Below are positions 8,435-16,532 of a stretch of DNA of 64,000 bases, piece by piece; position 1 is the stretch's first letter, and each line of letters opens with the position of its first letter. The notes under the pieces were generated by a model, which saw only the letters and a program-made list of their open reading frames with translations, ran no database searches and had not been told where the DNA came from. Both the position numbers and the translations under genes were made by a program. This DNA comes from Bdellovibrionota bacterium (lineage in GTDB: Bacteria > Bdellovibrionota > Bdellovibrionia > Bdellovibrionales > JAMPXM01), in NCBI GenBank assembly GCA_963170185.1, contig CAUJGS010000025.1:1-64000 (forward strand), read 5' to 3'.

Positions 8435-9356
8435 GTTTCAACGATTCCGCGTCGAATGGATTCTCGTCGCAGGCCTCACCGTAGCGTTTACGGTGTCGCC
8501 CGGCTGCGCGCTCTTTGGTGGCCCCGGAAACTCCGGCGGACCAGAGAACGCAGGCTTTCATCGCACGGCAACGACCTCCACGAATCCCGTTCCACTACCA
8601 GTCGAAATCGTAAGCGATATCTCGGTGATCGCTTCGGGCTATGGCAATCCGCAAGACGGTGTCTGGAAACCCGTCTACCCGGAAGTCGAACGCAAGCCCG
8701 CTACACCGGAAAATACTGAAGCGACGGCAGGGCACACCGCCGGTCCAACCGTAGCAAGCGACACCGTGATCCCCGACCCACCCGACCGGTCGACGCCTGA
8801 GACCAATACCTCTGAAACAGATGGCGGTTCGGTTTCGTCGCGCCCTCGCGGCGGAAAAACCGAAGAATACAAAGTTCGCGCTGGCGATACGCTGATGAAA
8901 ATCTCGTTTGAGAAGTTTGGAAACATCTATCGCTGGCGAGAAATCTACAACAAAAATCGCGAACGTATTCCGAACTTCAATCGACTGACGGCCGGAACCG
9001 TGCTCGTCATAGAAGGCGTGGAATATGTCGTTATCACACGTAACGGTGTCCCATATCTCATTCGACGTGGAGATACCTTAGGGAAAATTTCGGACAAAGT
9101 GTACGGTGTCACCACGAAGTGGCGTGCGATTTGGAAGAACAATCCCGAGTTGATCAAAGATCCGAACAAGATCTATGCGGGATTCACGCTATACTACGTT
9201 CCAACCATCGGCAAACCGGCCGCCAAACCTATAAAACAAGTCACACAATCCAAGCCCGACACTACAAATGCGCTTCCCGAAAAAGCTCCGGCCTCGGTCA
9301 CAGAACCCGCCGTCGTGCCTCCGGCGCCAGAAAGCAGCTGGGTTCCGGCACAATAA
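8433..9356 (+). CDS. lipoprotein with two LysM domains
   Basis: A 307-residue exported peptidoglycan-binding lipoprotein. The signal segment ILVAGLTVAFTVSPGC ends in a lipobox with the modified Cys at residue 25. A Pro/Thr/Ser-rich linker (about 60-140) leads to two LysM modules: about 146-195 (YKVRAGDTLMKISFEKFGN) and about 206-258 (YLIRRGDTLGKISDKVYG), both with the GDTL signature. The C-terminus is Ala/Pro/Lys-rich and low in complexity. The start is TTG at 8433; no other in-frame start precedes the signal peptide, and GGAGG is six bases upstream. It probably anchors an outer-membrane complex to the cell wall together with the next gene, a probable barrel. Confidence 0.88.
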   Translation: MFQRFRVEWILVAGLTVAFTVSPGCALFGGPGNSGGPENAGFHRTATTSTNPVPLPVEIVSDISVIASGYGNPQDGVWKPVYPEVERKPATPENTEATAGHTAGPTVASDTVIPDPPDRSTPETNTSETDGGSVSSRPRGGKTEEYKVRAGDTLMKISFEKFGNIYRWREIYNKNRERIPNFNRLTAGTVLVIEGVEYVVITRNGVPYLIRRGDTLGKISDKVYGVTTKWRAIWKNNPELIKDPNKIYAGFTLYYVPTIGKPAAKPIKQVTQSKPDTTNALPEKAPASVTEPAVVPPAPESSWVPAQ

Positions 9357-9406
9357 TCAGCCGCGATTCTTGTTGGCAAAATTCCCGACAATTGAGAGCT
9401 TAAACC

Positions 9407-10495
9407 ATGGGCTCTGCTCACTGGTCTCGGTCTCTCTTTTTTTTGCTGATCGCTTCGTTGTTTGTGTCTCTCGCCACAAGCGAGACGGCAATCGCGCAGA
9501 CCGCCCCAGCTACGCCGAATCCCAATAGCGAGGTCAAGGAGCCCGTTCGTAAGACCTCTTGGATCGCACATCTTTTGCGACGCACACCCGACAATCTGAA
9601 GTTAAAAACTCTGGAATTTGGCGAAACGCAGATCCCGGTATTGCTAATTGCTCGACCCGGAAACTTAAGACCATTGGTGGAAGTGAAAGGGAAATTCGGT
9701 CGCCCCGGATGGACCTTGTTCGCGCAAAACAGTCCCGTCGCACAAGCCGCCGGGAGTACGGATTTTAAGTTTTACGCCTTCCTTAACGGACGCATCAACG
9801 AAGTCGTACTCAACGCAAAAGGACCTAACGGTGAGCTCGAAGAAGAGCGCGTTTATCTTTTTGCACCCGAGGCACAAGAGTTCACATTGGTATCCCCCTG
9901 GAACTCTCTCGTCATCAGCGCCGGACTATCGAGTGTCGACTACACACAAACAGGCTTCGGCAACTACCTGGCCTACACCGGTTCTCTTTCCGCTCGATAT
10001 TCGACGTTCGATGCTCCGACTCAGCTCAGTTATTATGGGAGTCTCGATTTCACGGCTGTCACGTTTGCCTCTCAGCCTCAGCAAAGCAATCCACAGTTTA
10101 TCGAGGCACGCTTCGATGCGGCCTGGATGATTCCATTTGCGCCGAATCAGTCGTGGAAAACGCAGATTATCGCCGGAGGGTTTTACTCGACCATGCTGGC
10201 AAACGGCAGCGCGATTGGATTTTCAAATCTCATCGCACCCGAATTGGGCCTCCGAACGCGCCACATACTTTCGCCATTCGATGCTCTTATCAGCGATTTC
10301 CGAATCGTTGTCTTAAGCTCTAACTTTGACTTCGTAGATCGCGGCTTCCTTGCAAGCCTCACCTTCAGCCGCAATCTGATCAATTCGCATCGAATGGAAT
10401 TGGGTCTTAACTATTCGAATACCAGCTATCAGGCCACCGACACGACTCGTGTGAGTTACGGTGTACTTAGTCTTATGGTTGGCTACAGCCTGTAA
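9407..10495 (+). CDS. secreted protein, probable outer-membrane beta-barrel
   Basis: 362 residues with a cleavable signal peptide (SRSLFFLLIASLFVSLATSETAIAQ). The mature part starts with a short linker and a beta-rich region, then from about residue 165 shows alternating hydrophobic and polar strands with aromatic girdle residues (LSYYGSLDFTAV, ARFDAAWMIPF, YGVLSLMVGYSL) and ends in a Leu after aromatic positions, as outer-membrane barrels often do. No named family recognised. It follows the LysM lipoprotein by 50 bases and is the last gene of the 4326-10495 same-strand group. A role in an envelope complex with the LysM and GYF proteins is inferred from position only. Confidence 0.7.
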   Translation: MGSAHWSRSLFFLLIASLFVSLATSETAIAQTAPATPNPNSEVKEPVRKTSWIAHLLRRTPDNLKLKTLEFGETQIPVLLIARPGNLRPLVEVKGKFGRPGWTLFAQNSPVAQAAGSTDFKFYAFLNGRINEVVLNAKGPNGELEEERVYLFAPEAQEFTLVSPWNSLVISAGLSSVDYTQTGFGNYLAYTGSLSARYSTFDAPTQLSYYGSLDFTAVTFASQPQQSNPQFIEARFDAAWMIPFAPNQSWKTQIIAGGFYSTMLANGSAIGFSNLIAPELGLRTRHILSPFDALISDFRIVVLSSNFDFVDRGFLASLTFSRNLINSHRMELGLNYSNTSYQATDTTRVSYGVLSLMVGYSL

Positions 10496-10660
10496 TCGCG
10501 ACCGCAAGGTCGTCTCAATATGAGATCTGAGTTTTCCCTGAAGATTGCCTTAACAATCAAGCTCGACCATCGTCTGATTCGCTGACCGCCCTTTTAGGTT
10601 TTATCACCGTCTCGAACTGATTCGTCTCAAATCCAGATCATCCCTAAGCCTGGGATTAAT
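10496..10660 (+). other. intergenic stretch with small dyads
   Basis: Non-coding. It holds two small adjacent hairpins just after the barrel gene, CGACC-GCAA-GGTCG (10499-10512) and TCTCA-ATA-TGAGA (10513-10525), and ATCCC/GGGAT further on. None has a T-tract directly behind it, so I do not call an intrinsic terminator. Confidence 0.4.
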
Positions 10661-10688
10661 CAAAAAAATAACTGAAAATTCCGATAGG
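10661..10688 (+). promoter_or_regulatory. FliA-like promoter candidate of the giant lipoprotein operon
   Basis: CAAA (10661-10664), 15 bases, then TCCGATAGG (10680-10688). The E. coli sigma-28 consensus is TAAA-N15-GCCGATAA. The same 11 bases CCGATAGGTAA occur upstream of clpP on the other strand, and CCGATAGGT with the same spacing occurs upstream of 57185. In Bdellovibrio, FliA-type promoters are reported to drive attack-phase genes, which would suit surface proteins. Confidence 0.5.
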
Positions 10689-10695
10689 TAAGCCG

Positions 10696-10712
10696 GGAGA
10701 CCAGGTGTCTCC
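10696..10712 (+). promoter_or_regulatory. leader hairpin next to the ribosome binding site
   Basis: GGAGAC (10696-10701) and GTCTCC (10707-10712) form a perfect 6-bp stem with a five-base loop. It lies between the presumed transcription start and AAAGGG (10714-10719), the ribosome binding site. It could modulate translation or mRNA stability. It does not match a riboswitch class I know. Confidence 0.4.
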
Positions 10713-10729
10713 GAAAGGGTATGGCAGAT

Positions 10730-13700
10730 ATGCGACTCGCGTTGAAATTTTTCGTTTCATCTCTCACAGCCCTATCCGCTGCGTTTCTTCTTACGGCCTG
10801 CCCGAAAGATGTTTCGCTTCCATCGAGCGCAAATTCATCCGTGGGAACGCCTGGTTACGACGGCTTCACCGGTGCAATGACGGCCTCAACCGTCGGTCCG
10901 ACAAAAGTCAAACTCACATGGTCACGCGCAAGCGATCCAAAGGTTGTCGCCTACAACATTTACGACGCGACACTTTTTTTCGCTCCGAAACTTATCAAAA
11001 CGGTCACGGCAGAAGCGTCTGAAGTCACGATCAACAACCTTGAAACTCAAACATATTACAAGTTTCGAGTTCGCGCCGCCGACAAGGACATGACCGAAGA
11101 CGGCAACCTGATCGATCTTCCGGCTGTCCCCTATGCCGGAGTTTTACCGGCACAGGTGCAAAGCAGTACGTCGGCGATTGTACCGTTTAGCGATGCCAGC
11201 AACGCCGACGCCGTACGCATTCTCTGTCGGACAGCAACGAACCCCGTCGAAGAATCCATTGCTGAAGTCACGAACGTGATTTCTGTCACTCAGGCGACTC
11301 TCAATGGCCTCAGTGCCGGTTCTATCTACACCTGCCGCGCGGCGACTGTGTTCGGAGATTTCGTCGACAACAACTCGGTTACGACGACCTTCACTCCAAT
11401 GGGAACCGCGGCATCGCTTGTGTTTGCAACTCAACCAGGAAGTGCCGCAGCTGGCGCAAATCTTTCCACTCAACCTTCGATTCGAGTTCTTGACGCCAAC
11501 GGAACACTTGTCAGCGCCGGCCCGGATTCCCGTGCCGTAATCACACTGACGGTTTCCAATAGCTCGCCAACGGTGGGTACGATTCGCGGTACCGCGGCCA
11601 TGCAAGCCGTTGGCGGTGTAGCGACGTTCTCTGGCCTTAATCTGCAGGAAGCTGGCGCGAAGATCTTCACGGCTACGAAAGAAGACACCGCTTCACAGCC
11701 GCAAGGTTCCGCCGCAATCTCTCAGGACTCGAACCAATTCACAATCACGCCAGGAGCAGTCAGCGCCACAACCACAACGATCGCACTTTCTCCCGCCGTG
11801 CCACCGGCCGATCCTTTGATCGCAAACGGGATCGACTCCTATACCATCACGATCACTCTGAAAGACATGTACGGAAACGCCGTCGCCGGCACTCGTCCGG
11901 TCTTCGCGTCTAGCATCTCAGGCGACACACTCACCCAACCGAATATGAACACCAACGCGATGGGCGAAGCGACTGGCGCAATCTCATCGACGGTCGCCGA
12001 TAGCACACCCCCTTATCGCACCCTCAGTATCACATCTCCGGCCGGACTCACCGGCGTTACAGTCGCGGCACCTTTTGTTCCCGGTACCGCAACGAAACTC
12101 GCCTTCACAACTCAGCCATCCAATTCTCCGGCCGGTAACAACGGTATGGGTACGATTCGCGTCGCCGTTCAAGATACCAACGGCAACACGATTACAACCG
12201 GCCCCAACGCGACGGCACCGGTATCAATGGCAATTTCCAACAACGTAAATGGCGCCGTCCTAACAGGCACCACGACCGTCAACGCAGTTGCGGGTGTTGC
12301 CACTTTCACCGGCCTCGGTATCAGCAAAACCGGTACTGGCTACCGCTTGCTTGCCACCTCAGGCTCATTCACCGCGGCCTATAGCAACAGCTTCAATATC
12401 ACCGCCGGTACGCCGAATCGTATTGCGGTCACTGGACCGGCATCAGTTGTTTCGGGACTGTGTAGCACGGCCGTTACATTTCAGTTGCAGGATCTTGGCG
12501 GTAACCCCGCCAATGCCGTGCAGAACACATCTATTAATATCTCTGGCTTAGGCACTGGTCAGCTCTTCTCAAGCTCGACGTGTTCGGGTGCGGCCATCGC
12601 TGCGACTCAAACATTTACGGCGGGTACGAACACAAAGACCTACTACCTACGAGATGTAAAGGGCGAAGCCCTGACGATCACGGCGACAGACCCGTCGATG
12701 GTTCTTACGACGGGAACACACGGTTTAAATGTTCTTCCAAATAAAATTGCGCTTCTTGCAGAGAGCTCGCCCGGTGTTCCTCTCTCTGTCGTAGCGGGTC
12801 GTTGCTCGACGGCGCTGTATATCACTCCGGCCGGTGAGAACGGGGCCGCTGCTCCGGTTTTCTCCGCGACGAATGTCGCTATCACTGGCGTCATGGGCAC
12901 ACAAGCACAGCTCTATTCCGACGCGGCTTGTACCGTGGCAATCAACGCTTCAAACTTCGCACTCCCAGTCACGGCTGGTGGCAACTATCAAATTCCAATT
13001 TATCTCAAAGACGACAAGGCCGAGTCGTTAAGCCTTAACGTCACAGACCCCGGCTCTGTCATGACGACGACATCGGGATTGCAGTCGGTTTCCGTGCTCG
13101 CATCGAACATCGACTTCACAGGCCCAGCCAGCGTTATCTCGGGCCAGTGTTCCGCGGCATACACTCTATCAATGAAAGATGCGCAAGGGACTTTGGTAGC
13201 AGCCCCCGCGAACCGCACCCTCAATATTCGCGGTCTCGAGTCCAGTGCGAACGGCATGTTTTATACCTCGGCTTCTTGTACAACCGGCGGCAGTAAGACC
13301 GCGATGACAATCCCGCAAGGAAACTCGTCGCTGCAAATCTACTTTAAGAACACGGCTGCAGAAAACCTCGCCGTCTACTTCCAAGACTCGCTTTCACAGA
13401 TGGCTGATTCGCCGACTCGGAATATCGCCATTTCCCCTTCTGCTTTGACCATCACGGCCCCTGTTGCCGGCTCGTCTAAAACGACTGTGTGTGCGGGACC
13501 ATTTACCATCAACACACGCGATGGAGCCAACGGCGTCACCGCTGCTCTTTCGCCAATCAATGTCACTTTGACCGGAGCCAATACAGGCGGAGCCTTTTAT
13601 ACCAGCAGCAGTTGCGACACGACGATGACCGGAACAACATTCGCTGTCGGCCAAAGCGCTAGAACGTTCTACTTCCAAGGCCAGTATCCGCAAGCGGCAC

Positions 13701-16495
13701 TGACGTTTACGGCGACCGACAATGCCGGCGTCTTGACTTCAGGTACCGCGAACTGGGCCGTAACACCGGCACCTGGTTTTATCGGAACCATGGCAACGAC
13801 AGAGGACAGCGGTGGAAATCTGATCTGGTTCACGCAAGGCGAGGTCCCGGTTTCCGCCAAACAAGACGCTCCTCGAGGCGTTTCGGCTCTGCACTTCGAT
13901 AGCTCGCGCTCGTATCTCTATGTGGTCGATCCAAGTGGACATCGCGTATTGAAGTACGACTACATCAATCGTCGTTACATCGGTTGGATCGGCGGCTTCC
14001 GCTCTGGAACCGGAATCTCACCAACCGGAAGTAATCTCGCAACGCCAAGTCCGGCGGCCTGCGTATCGGTTTCTTCTTATCAACAACCAATGCCAGGCTG
14101 GTGTGTCGGCGGTCTTTCGATTGATAACGGAAACACAACGGCCGGCGCTTTCAACTATCCATATGGTATCGCATCTGACGCCAACTACATCTATGTGACC
14201 AATCGTAACAGCGGCACCATCAATCGCTACAACGCGACGACCGGCGCCTACGACGGTTGGATCGGACGCATCTCTTCAACGCCGACAGGTGTCGGTACCG
14301 GTGGACCAGCAAGCTGTACTTCTTCGGGAGCAGGCACAGTCACTCCGGGATGGTGTCGCGGAGGCGATCGCTCGATGCCATCGAACCTCGGCGATGGAAG
14401 CATGTACTACCCGCGCGCAATCGTGACGGCAGGTGGTTACATCTACGTCGGAACTCAAGGCGCTATTCTTCGCTTCAACGCGGCCGATGGAAGTTATGCT
14501 GGCTGGGTCGGTATGGTCGGCACAAGCTCGCCAACTGGCGGAGCGGCCGGTTGCTCGACTACTTTAAATACGCAGATTACTCCGGGATGGTGTACAGGCG
14601 GTACCACCGTTACGACAAACCCTCGCACAAATCCGGGAGGAGTTCGCGATCCATCCGGCATGCATATTCTGGGAACAACGTTGTACGTGGTCGACGATCA
14701 AAACGGAGGCGTCATCGGACGATACGACCTCGATACCGGCGCCTTCCTTGGTTTGATGCCGAGCTTGGCTTTCAACTGGGTAAGTCCTCGTCAAATCACA
14801 AGCGACGGAAGTCAGTTCTTTGTCGCCGATTGGCACCGACTTATCAAAGTCGATATGGATGGTCTCGTTACCGGTTGGATCGGTAAAGTCAGCAACAACA
14901 ACTCGATGAGCGGAACGGGTTGTACATCGTTGCAACCAAACGACAACACACCCGGATGGTGTCTTGGTGGTTCGTCGAAACATGGTATGGACGAACGAGC
15001 GTTCCACAACCTGACAGCGATTGCGTACGACGGTTCAGGTAACATCGTGACAGGTCAGGGCGACAACTTCCCGGCGGTTAAGATCTTCAACGCCACGACA
15101 GGCGTGTATGGTGGATCGCTTGGTGCGAAGAGTATCAGCCCGACCGCATGGTCCAACAACGCGATGAGCGATGCCGAGTTTTACGGATTTGATGACAACT
15201 CGATGTACTCGCCAAACGGGTCTTATATCCATAACGGCTACATCTACTTCGTCGAGCTAAACGCCGCACGTATCAAGAAAGTCGAACTGGCCACGGGACG
15301 CCTCATAGGTTGGATCGGCGGGATCACGACTGTGCCGACAGGCGGAGCCTCTGGGTGTCTTTCGGCAAATGCGATGGGACCATCGCCTGGATGGTGCTTG
15401 GGCGCTCTGTTTAATCCGGAATACATGTGGAACAGCATGATTCCGAGTACGACATCGGGAATCCTCTATCACCCTACAGGAATCACGGGCGACGGGACTC
15501 ACCTGTATGTCGCGGACAAGGGCCTTGATCGCATTCACAAATTCAATCTCGCGACAGGGGCGTATGTCGGCTGGATTGGACGAGCGTCAAGCACGGCGCC
15601 AACCGGTGGTGCTGCGGGCTGTATCGGTCTCGCAAACGGCAGTGCGACTCCCGGTTGGTGTACTGGTGGTACATCGACCACCGGTAGCGGAGATGGACAT
15701 CTCAACAACCCACTTGATGTCGTCGAAAACGGTGGATTGCTCTATGTCCTCGACAGCGACAACCACCGGATCTCTCGCTACAATGCCGCGACCGGTGCAT
15801 TCATGGGATGGATCGGTCGAACGAATACGGCACCGACAGGCGGCTGTACCGTGGGCTCTAACGGCGGTTACAACGTCTCCACCAACAACTGGTGCACGGG
15901 CGGAACATCTCAGCTTGCGAGTTCAAACGATCGCGGCGGCGGCTTTAGCTTCTGGGAGAACCAGCGCGGTGGTTTAACAACCGACGGAACGCATCTGTAC
16001 GTAGCCAACTTCCGAAACATTCGTATCGACAAGATCACGCTCGCGGGTGTTTGGGTCGGAGCCTACTCGACTCGCCAAGATATCTACGTTCGTCCGTTCT
16101 CCAACGATCCGGCCACGGTTGCCGCATGGGGTGGCGCGGGCTGTAGTTATCCTACCGGTGTTCACGTCGGTTCCGATGGCTACATCTACGGCGTGAACTA
16201 CAACTCGTGTAACGGTAACGGAACCGCCGGTTCAGTTTGGAAGATCAACGCCACCACCGGATTTATGTACGGCTGGAAGGGCGGCATCATGGCGGGCAAC
16301 TCGCCCTCAGGCGGAGAAACCGGATGTACTGGTGCGACGAACACGACTCCGGCTTGGTGTCAGGGCGGCCGCGCGCAAACTGGCTACAAGCTTGGTCAGT
16401 TCTCGTCGAATGCGTATCAGCTCTCCGGTGACGATCACTTTATCTACGTGTCAGACCAAGATAACAACCGTTTGATTCGTATCCCGAAACAGTAG
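10730..16495 (+). CDS. giant surface lipoprotein with Ig/FN3 domains and Cys-paired NHL-like propeller
   Basis: About 1,921 residues. The signal peptide ends LTALSAAFLLTAC, a lipobox. In order: two FN3-like domains (about 40-225), three Ig/invasin-like domains (about 230-565; e.g. LVFATQPGSAAAGANLS, IDSYTITITLKDMYGN), five repeated beta domains each with two cysteines (about 567-1020; start VVSGLCSTAV), then an NHL-like propeller region to the end. The propeller has eight copies of a unit with GWIG, PTGG, a Cys, then PGWCxGG. The start 10730 is preferred because AAAGGG is ten bases upstream; ATG 10721 is in frame but almost touches it. It is first in a three-gene operon. Likely outer surface, with adhesion as the inferred role. 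Confidence 0.85.
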   Translation: MRLALKFFVSSLTALSAAFLLTACPKDVSLPSSANSSVGTPGYDGFTGAMTASTVGPTKVKLTWSRASDPKVVAYNIYDATLFFAPKLIKTVTAEASEVTINNLETQTYYKFRVRAADKDMTEDGNLIDLPAVPYAGVLPAQVQSSTSAIVPFSDASNADAVRILCRTATNPVEESIAEVTNVISVTQATLNGLSAGSIYTCRAATVFGDFVDNNSVTTTFTPMGTAASLVFATQPGSAAAGANLSTQPSIRVLDANGTLVSAGPDSRAVITLTVSNSSPTVGTIRGTAAMQAVGGVATFSGLNLQEAGAKIFTATKEDTASQPQGSAAISQDSNQFTITPGAVSATTTTIALSPAVPPADPLIANGIDSYTITITLKDMYGNAVAGTRPVFASSISGDTLTQPNMNTNAMGEATGAISSTVADSTPPYRTLSITSPAGLTGVTVAAPFVPGTATKLAFTTQPSNSPAGNNGMGTIRVAVQDTNGNTITTGPNATAPVSMAISNNVNGAVLTGTTTVNAVAGVATFTGLGISKTGTGYRLLATSGSFTAAYSNSFNITAGTPNRIAVTGPASVVSGLCSTAVTFQLQDLGGNPANAVQNTSINISGLGTGQLFSSSTCSGAAIAATQTFTAGTNTKTYYLRDVKGEALTITATDPSMVLTTGTHGLNVLPNKIALLAESSPGVPLSVVAGRCSTALYITPAGENGAAAPVFSATNVAITGVMGTQAQLYSDAACTVAINASNFALPVTAGGNYQIPIYLKDDKAESLSLNVTDPGSVMTTTSGLQSVSVLASNIDFTGPASVISGQCSAAYTLSMKDAQGTLVAAPANRTLNIRGLESSANGMFYTSASCTTGGSKTAMTIPQGNSSLQIYFKNTAAENLAVYFQDSLSQMADSPTRNIAISPSALTITAPVAGSSKTTVCAGPFTINTRDGANGVTAALSPINVTLTGANTGGAFYTSSSCDTTMTGTTFAVGQSARTFYFQGQYPQAALTFTATDNAGVLTSGTANWAVTPAPGFIGTMATTEDSGGNLIWFTQGEVPVSAKQDAPRGVSALHFDSSRSYLYVVDPSGHRVLKYDYINRRYIGWIGGFRSGTGISPTGSNLATPSPAACVSVSSYQQPMPGWCVGGLSIDNGNTTAGAFNYPYGIASDANYIYVTNRNSGTINRYNATTGAYDGWIGRISSTPTGVGTGGPASCTSSGAGTVTPGWCRGGDRSMPSNLGDGSMYYPRAIVTAGGYIYVGTQGAILRFNAADGSYAGWVGMVGTSSPTGGAAGCSTTLNTQITPGWCTGGTTVTTNPRTNPGGVRDPSGMHILGTTLYVVDDQNGGVIGRYDLDTGAFLGLMPSLAFNWVSPRQITSDGSQFFVADWHRLIKVDMDGLVTGWIGKVSNNNSMSGTGCTSLQPNDNTPGWCLGGSSKHGMDERAFHNLTAIAYDGSGNIVTGQGDNFPAVKIFNATTGVYGGSLGAKSISPTAWSNNAMSDAEFYGFDDNSMYSPNGSYIHNGYIYFVELNAARIKKVELATGRLIGWIGGITTVPTGGASGCLSANAMGPSPGWCLGALFNPEYMWNSMIPSTTSGILYHPTGITGDGTHLYVADKGLDRIHKFNLATGAYVGWIGRASSTAPTGGAAGCIGLANGSATPGWCTGGTSTTGSGDGHLNNPLDVVENGGLLYVLDSDNHRISRYNAATGAFMGWIGRTNTAPTGGCTVGSNGGYNVSTNNWCTGGTSQLASSNDRGGGFSFWENQRGGLTTDGTHLYVANFRNIRIDKITLAGVWVGAYSTRQDIYVRPFSNDPATVAAWGGAGCSYPTGVHVGSDGYIYGVNYNSCNGNGTAGSVWKINATTGFMYGWKGGIMAGNSPSGGETGCTGATNTTPAWCQGGRAQTGYKLGQFSSNAYQLSGDDHFIYVSDQDNNRLIRIPKQ

Positions 16496-16532
16496 GAGGC
16501 CAGTTCTGAACAGCGGTTAGGACTTTAAAAAA

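Noticed and set aside
10681-10720. Possible cyclic di-GMP riboswitch before the giant lipoprotein operon (CGAAAGGGT and an AGCCGGG stretch)
   Set aside because: The conserved GEMM core and its paired receptor helices are not present; only short chance similarities and one 6-bp hairpin are seen.
14257-14886. 209-codon open frame in another phase inside the propeller region
   Set aside because: It is a shadow of the repeat gene, Arg/Ser-rich, without start signal or recognisable product.
13790-16480. Repeats that could be mistaken for a CRISPR or a DNA repeat array
   Set aside because: They are coding repeats, in frame and conserved at protein level, with variable DNA spacing.
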